In this document: positions 50,154 to 58,889 of the stretch, one piece after another | Numbering within the stretch: position 1 is the stretch's first letter | Layout of the letters: each line of letters begins with the position of its first letter | DNA from: Yoonia sp035117555 | GTDB taxonomy: Bacteria > Pseudomonadota > Alphaproteobacteria > Rhodobacterales > Rhodobacteraceae | Reading direction: 5' to 3' | Length of the DNA: 64,000 nucleotides | Assembly: GCF_035117555.1 (NCBI RefSeq) | Contig: NZ_JAYKPK010000004.1 | Span: 248,001-312,000, forward strand | The notes under the pieces: model-generated | What the model was told of the DNA's origin: nothing | Databases searched by the model: none | Seen by the model: the letters and a program-made list of their open reading frames with translations, nothing else | Program-made: the position numbers and the translations under genes

Positions 50154-51935
50154 TTACAACGGCCAGATCAGCGGGATCACAAAGGCCACAATGGGCGCCA
50201 GCGTGATATTGAGCGGAATGCCAAAGCGCAGGAAATCGCTGAATTTATAGCCCCCCGGCCCGAAGACCAGCGTATTGGTCTGATAGCCGATGGGGGTGGC
50301 GAAACTGGCACTGGCGGCGATCATCACCGCCACCACCAAAGGCCGCGGATCAACGCCAAGCGCTGTGGCAAGGCCGATGGCAATCGGCGTCATCACCACG
50401 GCGACAGCATTGTTGGACACCATTTCGGTCAGCAGAGAGCCCAGCGAATAGACCGCCAGCACCACCAGAAACGGAGGCAATGTCAGCATGAAGGGCGAGG
50501 CGGCCGTAGCGATCATCTCCACCGCGCCCGAGGATTCGAGCGCCGACCCGATCCCCAGCATCGCGAAGATCAGCGCGAGCAACCGCCCTTCGATAAAGGA
50601 AAACGCCTCATCCGCGTCGATACAGCCCGTCGTCAGAACGAGCGTCACGCCGATCATCGCCAGCATCAGGATGGGGGCGACATTCAGCGCCGCCAGCCCC
50701 ACGATGGCCAAAAGCACGATGATCGCAACCGGCGCATGACCACGGCGATAAGCACGCTGCGACGGTGCGGAGACATCGCCAAGGTTCATATCCTCCGCCA
50801 GCCGCTGAATGTCAGCAGGCGCGCCTTCCAGCAGCAATGTATCCCCCACCCGCACGACCATATCATCAATCTGCTGGCTGATATTGCTGTCGCGCCGATG
50901 CACCGCCAAAGGATAGACCGCGTAACGCCGCCGCAGCCGCAAAGACCCCAGCCGCCGGTCGGCCATCTTGCAATTGGGGGTGATCAGCACCTCAACCGTC
51001 GTGGTTTCCACGGCAGAGATCTGGTCCACCCGGCGCAATTCCTTGGTGGCCTGCAGCGACAAAAGCTCGGTCATTTCCGTGCGCAGGATCACCCTGTCAC
51101 CGATCTGCAAAACCACATTGGCCAGATCGCGGCGGAGCGAGACATCGCCGCGCACCACATCGATCAACCGTACCCCGTCGCGTTTAAACAATTGCACGCC
51201 GGTGACTTCACGCCCAATCAGGTTGCTGTCGGGGGGGATCACGGCCTCGGAAAAGAACTTCTTCTTCGAGCGGTCCGACAGCATGCCCGCCATGCTTTGC
51301 CGGTCGGGCAGCAGGCGTGGCCCCGCAAAATACATATAGATAAAGGTCCAGCCGACGACGACCAGACCCACCGGCATGATCTCCAAGATACCAAAGGGTT
51401 CCATCCCCGATGCCCGCGCGACACCGTCGACCAGCAGGTTGGTCGAGGTCCCGATCAGCGTCAGCGTGCCACCGACGATGGCGGCATAGCTCAGTGGGAT
51501 CAGCAATTTGGACGCAGCAATGCCAAGGCTGCGCGACATCTGGATAAACACCGGGATCATCACGACGACCAGCGGCGTGTTGTTCATAATCGCACTGGCA
51601 AAAGCCACGAAGAGCAACCCGCCACCGATGGCGCGCGCCGGGCTGATCTTGGCCTGCCGTTCCGCCAGCCGCGTCATTGCATCCAGCGCGCCGGTGCGCA
51701 CCAAAGCGCCGACGATGATGAACATCGCCGCGATGGTCCACGGTGCGGGGTTAGAGAAGGCATCGACCGCCGCCTGATAGGGCAGCACGCCGGTGATCAG
51801 CAGGATCGTGACGCCGGTCATCGCCACGACCTCGGTCGGGAAAGTTTCGCGCAGGAACAGCACGAACATGCCGACGACAACGATCAGCGTCAGCCAGGCC
51901 TCTTGCGGTTGCGTCAGGGCGAACAGATCACTCAT
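50154..51935 (-). CDS. SLC13 family permease with TrkA-C domains
   Basis: A 593-residue divalent anion:Na+ symporter-type protein. Two blocks of about six helices flank a cytoplasmic region (about residues 205-395) with two TrkA-C (RCK_C) domains (GREVTGVQLFKRDGVRLIDVVRGD and VVRVGDTLLLEGAPADI). The helix-loop motifs SAIMNNTPLVVVMIPVFIQ, IGTSTNLLVDGVA and EMVSNNAVAVVMTPI are conserved. Related transporters carry sulfate or dicarboxylates, but the substrate is unknown. A 600-codon open frame on the opposite strand is a shadow. Confidence 0.92.
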   Translation of the reverse strand: MSDLFALTQPQEAWLTLIVVVGMFVLFLRETFPTEVVAMTGVTILLITGVLPYQAAVDAFSNPAPWTIAAMFIIVGALVRTGALDAMTRLAERQAKISPARAIGGGLLFVAFASAIMNNTPLVVVMIPVFIQMSRSLGIAASKLLIPLSYAAIVGGTLTLIGTSTNLLVDGVARASGMEPFGILEIMPVGLVVVGWTFIYMYFAGPRLLPDRQSMAGMLSDRSKKKFFSEAVIPPDSNLIGREVTGVQLFKRDGVRLIDVVRGDVSLRRDLANVVLQIGDRVILRTEMTELLSLQATKELRRVDQISAVETTTVEVLITPNCKMADRRLGSLRLRRRYAVYPLAVHRRDSNISQQIDDMVVRVGDTLLLEGAPADIQRLAEDMNLGDVSAPSQRAYRRGHAPVAIIVLLAIVGLAALNVAPILMLAMIGVTLVLTTGCIDADEAFSFIEGRLLALIFAMLGIGSALESSGAVEMIATAASPFMLTLPPFLVVLAVYSLGSLLTEMVSNNAVAVVMTPIAIGLATALGVDPRPLVVAVMIAASASFATPIGYQTNTLVFGPGGYKFSDFLRFGIPLNITLAPIVAFVIPLIWPL

Positions 51936-51990
51936 GAATTGAACTCTTTACGATAACATAGACTTCGGCAAGCCGGAGTTGAAACCGCCG

Positions 51991-52806
51991 TCACGATGGC
52001 CCGCTGGCGGCCAACCTGCCGCCTTGACGCACCATTGCGACGCGCGTGGCCTTGCCGCTGCGGTCGTCGGTCTCAACGTAAAGACCCGACAGGGTCGCAT
52101 CCGCAGCAGCAGGGGTGAAACGGTCTTTGGGCATGCCGGTGATGAAACGGCGCAAGGGTTCGACCTTATCCATACCGATCACCGAATTATAATCGCCGCA
52201 CATGCCTGCATCGGTCAAATACGCCGTGCCGGCGCCAAGGATCATCGCATCTGCTGTCGGCACATGGGTATGGGTGCCGACGACGATGCTGGCGCGCCCG
52301 TCGCAGAAATGCCCCATGGCCATTTTCTCGGATGTGGCTTCGCAATGCATATCGACCAGACTGGCCGCGATTTGCCCGCCCATCGGATATTGCCGTAACA
52401 CCGCATCGATGGCCGAAAACGGATCATCGAAGGGCCGTTTCATGAATACCTGCCCCAGCACCTGCGCCACCAGTACCTTGCGTCCGCCGGGGGCGGTGAA
52501 CACCCGTGCGCCGACGCCGGGGGCCGCTTTGGAGAAATTCAGCGGCCGGATAATCCTTGGTTCCTGTGCTGCATAGGTCAGCATATCTTTTTGATCGAAA
52601 GCATGATCACCAAGGGTGACAACATCGGCCCCCGCCTCGAACAGCAGTTTGGCATGTGGGGCAGACAACCCCATGCCCGAGGTCGCATTTTCGCCATTCA
52701 CCACGACGAAATCCAACCGCCATTCTGCCCGCAGGCGCGGCAGATGCGTTGTGATTGCGTTGCGGCCTGACCGGCCCATGACATCGCCAAGAAAGAGTAT
52801 TTTCAT
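51991..52806 (-). CDS. YmdB-type metallophosphoesterase (TIGR00282)
   Basis: A 271-residue binuclear phosphodiesterase of the YmdB family, which hydrolyses cyclic nucleotides in Bacillus. Metal residues line up as Asp8, Glu39, Asn40, His68, His154, His179 and His181, but residue 67, which is the bridging Asn in YmdB, is Asp (LGDHAFD). The start MKILFLGDVMGRSGR at 52806 is clear. It is on the same strand upstream of the SLC13 gene and divergent from the DMT gene. Confidence 0.88.
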   Translation of the reverse strand: MKILFLGDVMGRSGRNAITTHLPRLRAEWRLDFVVVNGENATSGMGLSAPHAKLLFEAGADVVTLGDHAFDQKDMLTYAAQEPRIIRPLNFSKAAPGVGARVFTAPGGRKVLVAQVLGQVFMKRPFDDPFSAIDAVLRQYPMGGQIAASLVDMHCEATSEKMAMGHFCDGRASIVVGTHTHVPTADAMILGAGTAYLTDAGMCGDYNSVIGMDKVEPLRRFITGMPKDRFTPAAADATLSGLYVETDDRSGKATRVAMVRQGGRLAASGPS

Positions 52807-52891
52807 CCTTCCTTGGTAAGCGTGGATCTGGGCGGGGGCCAGAGCGAAAATGTGGCTGGTCATTGTCCGACTTTGGTGGCAGCCAAGGACC

Positions 52892-53794
52892 ATGATGAAT
52901 GCAAAGACAGCGCGCCCGGTCGCGGGCGTTTTGTGGATGGTCGTGACCGGCGCAATGTTTGTCGCCGTCACGGCAATCGTGAAACACGTGGGCGATGATG
53001 TGCCTGCATCGCAGGCGGCATTCCTGCGCTATGCTTTGGGGCTGGTCTTCCTCATCCCGATGATCCGGCCGATCATGGCCGCCCATCTGACACGCCGCCA
53101 GTTGCAGATGTTCGGGATCAGAGGCGTGGTGCATACGCTGGCCGTCATCCTGTGGTTCTTCGCCATGGCGCACCTGCCCTTGGCCGAGGTGACAGCGATG
53201 AATTATCTCTCGCCTGTCTATGTCTCCATCGGTGCGGCACTGTTCTTGGGGGAGAAATTGCCACCGCGCCGTCTCGCCGCGGTAGTGATCGCACTAATCG
53301 GAGCCGCGATCATCCTGCGCCCGGGGATGAAAGCGGTCGAGCCGGGGCATATCGCCATGCTGGGCACCGCGGTGATGTTCGCGGTGGGCTATCTGCTGGC
53401 CAAGCAATTATCGGGCGAAGTGTCGGCGGCGGTCGTCGTGGGCATGCTGTCGATCACGGTGACGATCGGGCTGGCCCCCTTCGCCTATGCGGTCTGGGTG
53501 ACGCCGACGCTCGGGCAACTGGGCTGGCTGTTTCTGGTCGCCTGTTTTGCGACAGCCGGACATTACACAATGACATTGGCCTTTGCCGCCGCCCCACTGA
53601 CCGTCACGCAACCAGTGACGTTTCTGCAACTGGTCTGGGCGGTATTGCTGGGCGCTGTCGTGTTCGGCGAGGCTGTCGATGGCTGGGTCGTCTTTGGCGG
53701 TCTGGTGATCATGGCCTCGGTCACATTCATCACCTGGCGCGAGGCTGTCGCGCGCCGGCAGGTGACGCCCGTGGTGACAGAAACCAAAGTGTAA
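52892..53794 (+). CDS. DMT family transporter (EamA type)
   Basis: A 300-residue inner-membrane exporter with ten hydrophobic helices in two EamA repeats (ALGLVFLIPMIRPIM and EVTAMNYLSPVYVSIGAALFLGEKL; later QPVTFLQLVWAVLLGAVVFGE). The substrate is unknown. Two ATGs (52892, 52895) lie behind AAGGA; the earlier one is used. The upstream part of the frame to 52850 overlaps the divergent promoter region. A repeat element follows the stop. Confidence 0.88.
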   Translation: MMNAKTARPVAGVLWMVVTGAMFVAVTAIVKHVGDDVPASQAAFLRYALGLVFLIPMIRPIMAAHLTRRQLQMFGIRGVVHTLAVILWFFAMAHLPLAEVTAMNYLSPVYVSIGAALFLGEKLPPRRLAAVVIALIGAAIILRPGMKAVEPGHIAMLGTAVMFAVGYLLAKQLSGEVSAAVVVGMLSITVTIGLAPFAYAVWVTPTLGQLGWLFLVACFATAGHYTMTLAFAAAPLTVTQPVTFLQLVWAVLLGAVVFGEAVDGWVVFGGLVIMASVTFITWREAVARRQVTPVVTETKV

Positions 53795-53800
53795 GGAAGC

Positions 53801-53850
53801 GCCTCGCGGCGCTGCCTCCGGCGGGAGTATTTTTGGAAAAAAGAAGCGGG
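53801..53850 (+). repeat. Dispersed intergenic element, copy g
   Basis: The copy reads GCCTCGCGGCGCTGC, then CTCCGGCGGGAGTATTTT, then TGGAAAAAAGAAGCGGG. The right arm resembles the GAAATAAGAAG arm of copies i and j. It lies between the convergent DMT and choV genes. Confidence 0.7.
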
Positions 53851-53855
53851 AAGAA

Positions 53856-54863
53856 TTAGGTCGGCGCGAGGCGCTTGATCAGCGAGCTTTGCGTGATCCG
53901 GCCGATAGGCTGACCATTTTCCGTGACGGATAAAGCGTGCGCGCCGATCTGTTGCAGGATCGCCTGCACCGGCGTGTCCACGTCGATCTGATCGCCGTCG
54001 GCAGAGCCTGCGATCATCACATCACGCGCTGTCAGCACACCAAGCGGGTTCATATGGGCTACGAAATCCGCGACATAGGGGTTGGCCGGATTGGTATAGA
54101 TATCGCGCGGGGTGCCTGATTGCACAATTCGCCCGCCTTCCATGATGGCGATGCGGTTGCCGATCTTGAACGCCTCGTCAAGATCGTGGCTCACGAAAAT
54201 GATTGTGCGCCCGCGCTGCTTTTGCAGATCGAGCAATTCGTCCTGCAATTTGCTGCGGATCAGCGGGTCGAGCGCGCTGAACGGCTCATCCATCAGCAGG
54301 ATCGGCGCATCGGTGGCAAAGGCGCGCGCGAGGCCGACACGCTGCTGCATCCCGCCGGATAGTTCACCGACCAGCGCATCGGCGCGTTCGGACAGGCCGA
54401 CCATCGCCAGTTCCTGATCGACGCGGGCGTGCAGTTTGGCCTTGTCCAGCCCGGCCAGTTCCAGCCCCAGCCCAACGTTGTCGCGCACAGACCGCCAAGG
54501 CAGCAGGCCGAATTGCTGGAAGACCATAGAGACACATTCACGCCGCACCCGTCGCAAGTCACTGGCACTGCATTGGCTGACGTTGCAGGTCCAATCGCCG
54601 TCAAAGATCCGCACCGCGCCGCGTGCCACGGGGTTCAGCCCGTTCACCGCGCGCAACAATGTCGATTTGCCCGACCCCGACAGCCCCATCAGCACAAGGA
54701 TTTCACCTTGGGCCACATTCAGCGAACAATCATGCACCCCAAGCACCTGATCGGTGCGTTCAAGAATCTCTTCCCGCGCCTGCCCTTCATCCATCAAGGG
54801 CAGGGCATCCTGCGGCCTTGACCCGAAAACGATACTCACATTGTCAAATTCGACGGCATTCAT
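53856..54863 (-). CDS. choV: Choline ABC transporter ATP-binding protein
   Basis: A 335-residue ABC ATPase of the ProV/ChoV (betaine/choline) class. Walker A GLSGSGKST is at residues 60-68, signature LSGGMQQRVGLARAF, Walker B ILLMDEPFSALDPLIR; a partial CBS-like C terminus (VQAILQQIGAHALSVTENGQPIGRI) ends the protein. It overlaps choW by 4 bases. With choX and choW next to bet genes the substrate is choline, by context. Confidence 0.93.
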   Translation of the reverse strand: MNAVEFDNVSIVFGSRPQDALPLMDEGQAREEILERTDQVLGVHDCSLNVAQGEILVLMGLSGSGKSTLLRAVNGLNPVARGAVRIFDGDWTCNVSQCSASDLRRVRRECVSMVFQQFGLLPWRSVRDNVGLGLELAGLDKAKLHARVDQELAMVGLSERADALVGELSGGMQQRVGLARAFATDAPILLMDEPFSALDPLIRSKLQDELLDLQKQRGRTIIFVSHDLDEAFKIGNRIAIMEGGRIVQSGTPRDIYTNPANPYVADFVAHMNPLGVLTARDVMIAGSADGDQIDVDTPVQAILQQIGAHALSVTENGQPIGRITQSSLIKRLAPT

Positions 54864-55693
54864 TTGCGTGTCACCCGCAGCATCCGGTCGAGCATGATCG
54901 CCACGACCACGATGACAAAACCCGATTCGAACCCAAGCGACGTGTTCACCGTATTCAGCGCCCTTATCACCGGCACGCCCAGCCCGCTGGCACCCACCAG
55001 TGCGGCAATCACCACCATCGACAGCGACAGCATGATCGTCTGGTTCAGCCCGGCCATGATCTGGGGGAGGGCCGAAGGCAGTTCAACTTTGAATAAAATC
55101 TGACGTTTTGTCGCGCCAAAGGCCTGCGCCGCTTCCAACAGGGCAGTCGGCGTCGAGGCCACACCCAGATAGGTCAGCCGGATCGGCGCGGGCAAAACAA
55201 AGATCACCGTGGCGATCAGACCGGGCACCATGCCGATGCCGAAAAACACGATCGCCGGGATCAGATAGACGAAGGTCGGCAGCGTCTGCATCAGATCCAG
55301 CACCGGCACCATCGCGCGGTACAGCCGCGGCCGGTGCGCGGCGGCAATCCCCACTGGCACCCCGACCCCCATGCAGACCACACAGGCCGACAGGACCAGC
55401 GTCAGCGATTGCATCGTCTCGCGCCAATAGCCTTGGTTCAGGATGAACATGAACCCCAGAACGACGAACAGCGCCGTTTTCCAGTTGCGCTGCACGGCAA
55501 AGGTCAGGCCTGCGAAAACAGCGATCACCGCGAAAGGATGCGGCGTTTCCAGCGCCCAAAGGATCGCGTCGATCAACCATTCCATCGCGTCTGAAATCCG
55601 GTCGAACACAAACCCCAGATTGGCGTTCAGCCAGTCAAAGATCGTTTTCGCCCAAGGCCCGATGGGGATTTTATTGTCGGTTAACCAATTCAC
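54860..55693 (-). CDS. choW: Choline ABC transporter permease
   Basis: A 277-residue inner-membrane permease of the ProW type with about six helices. The EAA-like loop that docks on ChoV is in VASTPTALLEAAQAFGATKRQILFKVELPSALPQIMAGLNQTI, and the MVPVLDLMQTLPTFVYLIPAIVFFGIGMVPG stretch is typical of choline/betaine permeases. ATG 55693 follows a hairpin in the choX-choW gap. Confidence 0.93.
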   Translation of the reverse strand: MNWLTDNKIPIGPWAKTIFDWLNANLGFVFDRISDAMEWLIDAILWALETPHPFAVIAVFAGLTFAVQRNWKTALFVVLGFMFILNQGYWRETMQSLTLVLSACVVCMGVGVPVGIAAAHRPRLYRAMVPVLDLMQTLPTFVYLIPAIVFFGIGMVPGLIATVIFVLPAPIRLTYLGVASTPTALLEAAQAFGATKRQILFKVELPSALPQIMAGLNQTIMLSLSMVVIAALVGASGLGVPVIRALNTVNTSLGFESGFVIVVVAIMLDRMLRVTRK

Positions 55694-55717
55694 ACCAAAT
55701 CCTTTGCCGTCGCAGGA

Positions 55718-55735
55718 TCAGGCCCGCAGGCCTGA
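55718..55735. terminator. Hairpin between choX and choW
   Basis: TCAGGCC and GGCCTGA pair as a 7-bp stem with a 4-base loop, 11 bases after the choX stop and 25 bases before the choW start. Such intercistronic stems often stabilise the binding-protein message and reduce read-through into permease genes. Confidence 0.6.
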
Positions 55736-55746
55736 CCCGTTGTTTT

Positions 55747-56670
55747 TTACAGGCCGAGTGCCGCGTTCACCGCTGCCATCGCATCGCCACCGTCACGTGT
55801 GGTCACGCCGTCCAGCCAGCCCGCCAGAATCTCAGGATTGGCGCTTAGCCATGTGGTCGCGGCTTCGGACGGGTCAGTGCCGTCGTTCAGGATCGCGCCC
55901 ATGATCTCGTTTTCCATCTCCAGCGTGAATTCCAGATTGGTCAGCAATTGCCCGACATTGGGGCATTCTTCGACATAACCGGCACGGGTATTGGTCAGCA
56001 CCGTCGCACCGCCAAGGTTTGGCCCGAACCAATCATCGCCGCCTTCCAGATATTCCATATCGAAATTGGCGTTCATCGGATGCGGTTCCCAGCCAAGAAA
56101 GACGATGGGTTCATCCCGGCCCGACGCCCGGTCCACCTGCGCCAGCATGCCCTGTTCAGAGCTTTCCAGCACTTCGAAACCGGACAGGCCGAATGCATCC
56201 GCTTCAATCATATCGAGGATCAGGCGGTTGCCGTCATTGCCCGGCTCGATCCCGTAAATGCGGTTATCCAAAGCATCGGCATGGGCAACGATATCGTCAA
56301 AACTGTCGATCCCCAGATCCGCCGCAGTCCGGTTCACGGCGAGCGTATATTTCGCCCCTTCCAGATTGGTGCGCACGGTATCGACAGTTCCTGCCTCGCG
56401 GTAGGGCGCGATATCGGCCTCCATCGTGGGCATCCAATTGCCAAGGAAGACATCGACGTCACCTTCTGCAAGCGAGATATAGGTCACCGGCACCGACAGG
56501 ATCGTCGTTTCGGTTTCGTATCCCAGCGCCTCTAACACCACGGTCGTGGCGGCGGTGGTGGCGGTGATATCGGTCCAGCCGACATCGGAAAAGGTGATGC
56601 TGTCACAATTGGCAAAGGCCGGTGCTGCCGCGACGATCGCCAGCGCCGACAGGCTTGTTGTCAGTTTCAT
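55747..56670 (-). CDS. choX: Choline ABC transporter substrate-binding protein
   Basis: A 307-residue periplasmic type-II binding protein. A signal peptide ends near APAFA; CDSITFSDVGWTDITATTAATTVVLEALGYE, LGNWMPTMEADI and EPIVFLGWEPHPMNANFDMEYLEGGDD match the glycine betaine/choline binders, and aromatic residues for the quaternary ammonium (Trp and Tyr) are in these blocks. ATG 56670 has GGGGAG 6 bases upstream. Divergent from betI across a short gap with a palindrome. Confidence 0.93.
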   Translation of the reverse strand: MKLTTSLSALAIVAAAPAFANCDSITFSDVGWTDITATTAATTVVLEALGYETETTILSVPVTYISLAEGDVDVFLGNWMPTMEADIAPYREAGTVDTVRTNLEGAKYTLAVNRTAADLGIDSFDDIVAHADALDNRIYGIEPGNDGNRLILDMIEADAFGLSGFEVLESSEQGMLAQVDRASGRDEPIVFLGWEPHPMNANFDMEYLEGGDDWFGPNLGGATVLTNTRAGYVEECPNVGQLLTNLEFTLEMENEIMGAILNDGTDPSEAATTWLSANPEILAGWLDGVTTRDGGDAMAAVNAALGL

Positions 56671-56698
56671 AGTAAACTCCCCTTGAGGTTTTTTCTTG

Positions 56699-56712
56699 AT
56701 TGACGAGTCAAT
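56699..56712. promoter_or_regulatory. Putative BetI operator
   Basis: ATTGAC-GA-GTCAAT is a perfect 14-base inverted repeat in the 85-base choX-betI gap. Its position and TTGA/TCAA arms resemble BetI operators as I recall them. Confidence 0.7.
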
Positions 56713-56755
56713 AAAGAACAATTTAGGTGTCGGTTGCAACCCGAAAGAGGAATGA

Positions 56756-57340
56756 ATGCCCAAGGTCGGAATGGAACCCATCCGTCGCGCTGCCCTCCTG
56801 CAGGCTACGATTGACGAAATCGGGGCCGTGGGCAACCTTGATGTGACGGTCAGCGCGATTGCGAAACGCGCCGGCATGTCCTCGGCACTGGCGCATCATT
56901 ACTTTGGCGGCAAAGATCAGATCTTTCTGGCCGCGATGCGGCATATCCTGCGGGTTTATGGCGATGAGGTGCGTGTCGCCCTGCGCGCCGCCATTGGCCC
57001 CCATGCGCGGCTGGAGGCCGTGATCCGCGCCGGTTTCAGTTCCACTAATTTCCAGCCAGAGGTGATCGCCGCCTGGCTCAATTTCTACGTGTTGGCGCAA
57101 CGGTCACAGGACGCCCACCGCCTGCTGCGGGTCTATCAGCGGCGCTTGCACAGCAACCTGCTGCATGACCTGCGCCCGCTGATCGGCGCGCGGGCCGAAG
57201 ATGCGGCGGTGCGGATCGCCGGTCTGATCGACGGGATCTATCTGCGGCAAGGGCTGGCGCGCGACAGCGCCGGGCAGGGCCGCGCGAATGATCAGGTGCT
57301 GGCTTTGCTGGCGATGGAACTGAAAGGGGCAGCGCAATGA
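56756..57340 (+). CDS. betI: Transcriptional repressor BetI
   Basis: A 194-residue TetR-family repressor released by choline. The helix-turn-helix AIAKRAGMSSALAHHYFGGKDQIFLAAMRHILR is that of BetI, and PKVGMEPIRRAALLQATIDEIG is the conserved N terminus. ATG 56756 follows AGAGG. The stop overlaps betC by 4 bases. It likely controls the bet operon and the divergent cho genes. Confidence 0.94.
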   Translation: MPKVGMEPIRRAALLQATIDEIGAVGNLDVTVSAIAKRAGMSSALAHHYFGGKDQIFLAAMRHILRVYGDEVRVALRAAIGPHARLEAVIRAGFSSTNFQPEVIAAWLNFYVLAQRSQDAHRLLRVYQRRLHSNLLHDLRPLIGARAEDAAVRIAGLIDGIYLRQGLARDSAGQGRANDQVLALLAMELKGAAQ

Positions 57341-58845
57341 GCAAACCCAATATCCTGATCATCATGGTCGATCAGCTCAACGGCACCCTGTTCCCCGATG
57401 GACCCGCCGGTTGGCTGCATGCGCCCAATCTGAAAGCCTTGGCCGCAAAGTCCACCCGTTTCGCCAACAGCTATACCGCATCCCCGCTCTGCGCCCCCGC
57501 GCGGGCGGCCTTCATGTCCGGCCAATTGCCGTCGCGCAATGGCGTCTATGACAATGCTGCCGAATTCACCTCTTCCATCCCGACCTACGCCCATCACCTG
57601 CGGCGCGCGGGCTATCAGACCTGTCTGTCGGGCAAGATGCATTTCGTCGGCCCCGACCAGATGCACGGGTTCGAGGAACGTCTGACCACCGATATCTACC
57701 CGGCCGATTTCGGCTGGACGCCCGACTATCGTAAACCGGGCGAACGGATTGATTGGTGGTATCACAATATGGGCTCGGTGACGGGCGCAGGTGTGGCCGA
57801 GATCACGAACCAGATGGAATATGATGACGAAGTCGCCTATCACGCGACCCGCAAGATCTATGATCTGGCACGCGGTGCCGATGCGCGGCCTTGGTGCCTG
57901 ACCGTCAGCTTTACCCATCCCCATGACCCCTATGTGGCGCGCAGGAAATACTGGGACCTCTACGCCGACTGCGACCACCTGATGCCGCAGATCGGTCCTA
58001 TCCCCTATGCTGACCAAGACCCCCACAGCCAGCGGATCATCGACGCCAACGACCGCGATAAATTCACCATCACCGATGACGACATTCGCCGCTCCCGCCG
58101 CGCCTATTTCGCAAATATCAGCTATCTCGACGACAAGATCGGCGACATCCTGCGAGTGCTGGAAGATACGCGGCAAGAGGCCACGATCCTCTTCGTCTCC
58201 GACCACGGCGATATGCTGGGCGAACGCGGGCTCTGGTTCAAGATGTGCTTTTTCGAAGGCTCCGCGCGTGTCCCCTTGATGATCGCCAGCCCCGACATGA
58301 CCCCCAGCCTGCAAACTGTCCCCGTCAGCACGATCGACGTCACGCCCACGCTTTGCGATCTGGCGGGCGTGGATATGTCAGAGGTGATGCCATGGACCAG
58401 CGGCGAAAGCCTTGTGCATCTGGGCCAAGGCGGCACCCGTACGACCCCCGTCGCGATGGAATACGCGGCAGAGGCGTCACAGGCCCCGCTGGTCGCCTTG
58501 CGGTCAGGTCCGTGGAAATACACCCGCTGCACGCTCGACCCTGAACAATTGTTCAACCTCGACACCGACCCGCATGAATTGAGCAACCTCGCGACCGATC
58601 CCGCCCACGAACACACCCTCGCCGATCTGCGCGAACAGGCCGATGCCCGCTGGGACCTCGCCCGTTTCGACGCTGACGTGCGCCAATCACAAGCCTGCCG
58701 CTGGGTCGTCTATGAGGCTTTGCGCAACGGCGATTATTACCCATGGGATTACCAGCCCCTGCAAAAAGCGTCCGAACGTTACATGCGCAACCACATGGAC
58801 CTCAACGTGCTTGAAGAAAACCAACGCTTTCCCCGTGGGGAATAA
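57337..58845 (+). CDS. betC: Choline-sulfatase
   Basis: A 502-residue sulfatase that frees choline from choline-O-sulfate. The formylglycine signature CAPAR gives Cys52 and Arg56; MVDQLNGTLFPDGPAGWLHAPNL and GKMHFVGPDQMHGFEERLTTDIYP are specific to BetC. The C-terminal residues typical of the family end in RFPRG. The 3' end of the gene overlaps a palindrome-like sequence similar to that near 15594. It is in the betI-betC-betB-betA order seen in Sinorhizobium. Confidence 0.94.
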   Translation: MSKPNILIIMVDQLNGTLFPDGPAGWLHAPNLKALAAKSTRFANSYTASPLCAPARAAFMSGQLPSRNGVYDNAAEFTSSIPTYAHHLRRAGYQTCLSGKMHFVGPDQMHGFEERLTTDIYPADFGWTPDYRKPGERIDWWYHNMGSVTGAGVAEITNQMEYDDEVAYHATRKIYDLARGADARPWCLTVSFTHPHDPYVARRKYWDLYADCDHLMPQIGPIPYADQDPHSQRIIDANDRDKFTITDDDIRRSRRAYFANISYLDDKIGDILRVLEDTRQEATILFVSDHGDMLGERGLWFKMCFFEGSARVPLMIASPDMTPSLQTVPVSTIDVTPTLCDLAGVDMSEVMPWTSGESLVHLGQGGTRTTPVAMEYAAEASQAPLVALRSGPWKYTRCTLDPEQLFNLDTDPHELSNLATDPAHEHTLADLREQADARWDLARFDADVRQSQACRWVVYEALRNGDYYPWDYQPLQKASERYMRNHMDLNVLEENQRFPRGE

Positions 58846-58889
58846 TCCCTCGCTTTGTCACAAATACTCCCGCCGGAGGCATAAAAGTC
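58846..58889 (-). repeat. Dispersed intergenic element, copy e
   Basis: On the minus strand it reads GACTTTTATGC, then CTCCGGCGGGAGTATTT, then GTGACAAAGCGAGGGA. It fills the whole gap between betC and betB, so it lies within a transcribed operon, reading against it. Confidence 0.7.

Noticed and set aside
50133..51956. 607-codon open frame on the plus strand
   Set aside because: Exactly antisense to the SLC13 permease, very His/Gln/Arg-rich, no family features; a by-product of GC-rich codon use.
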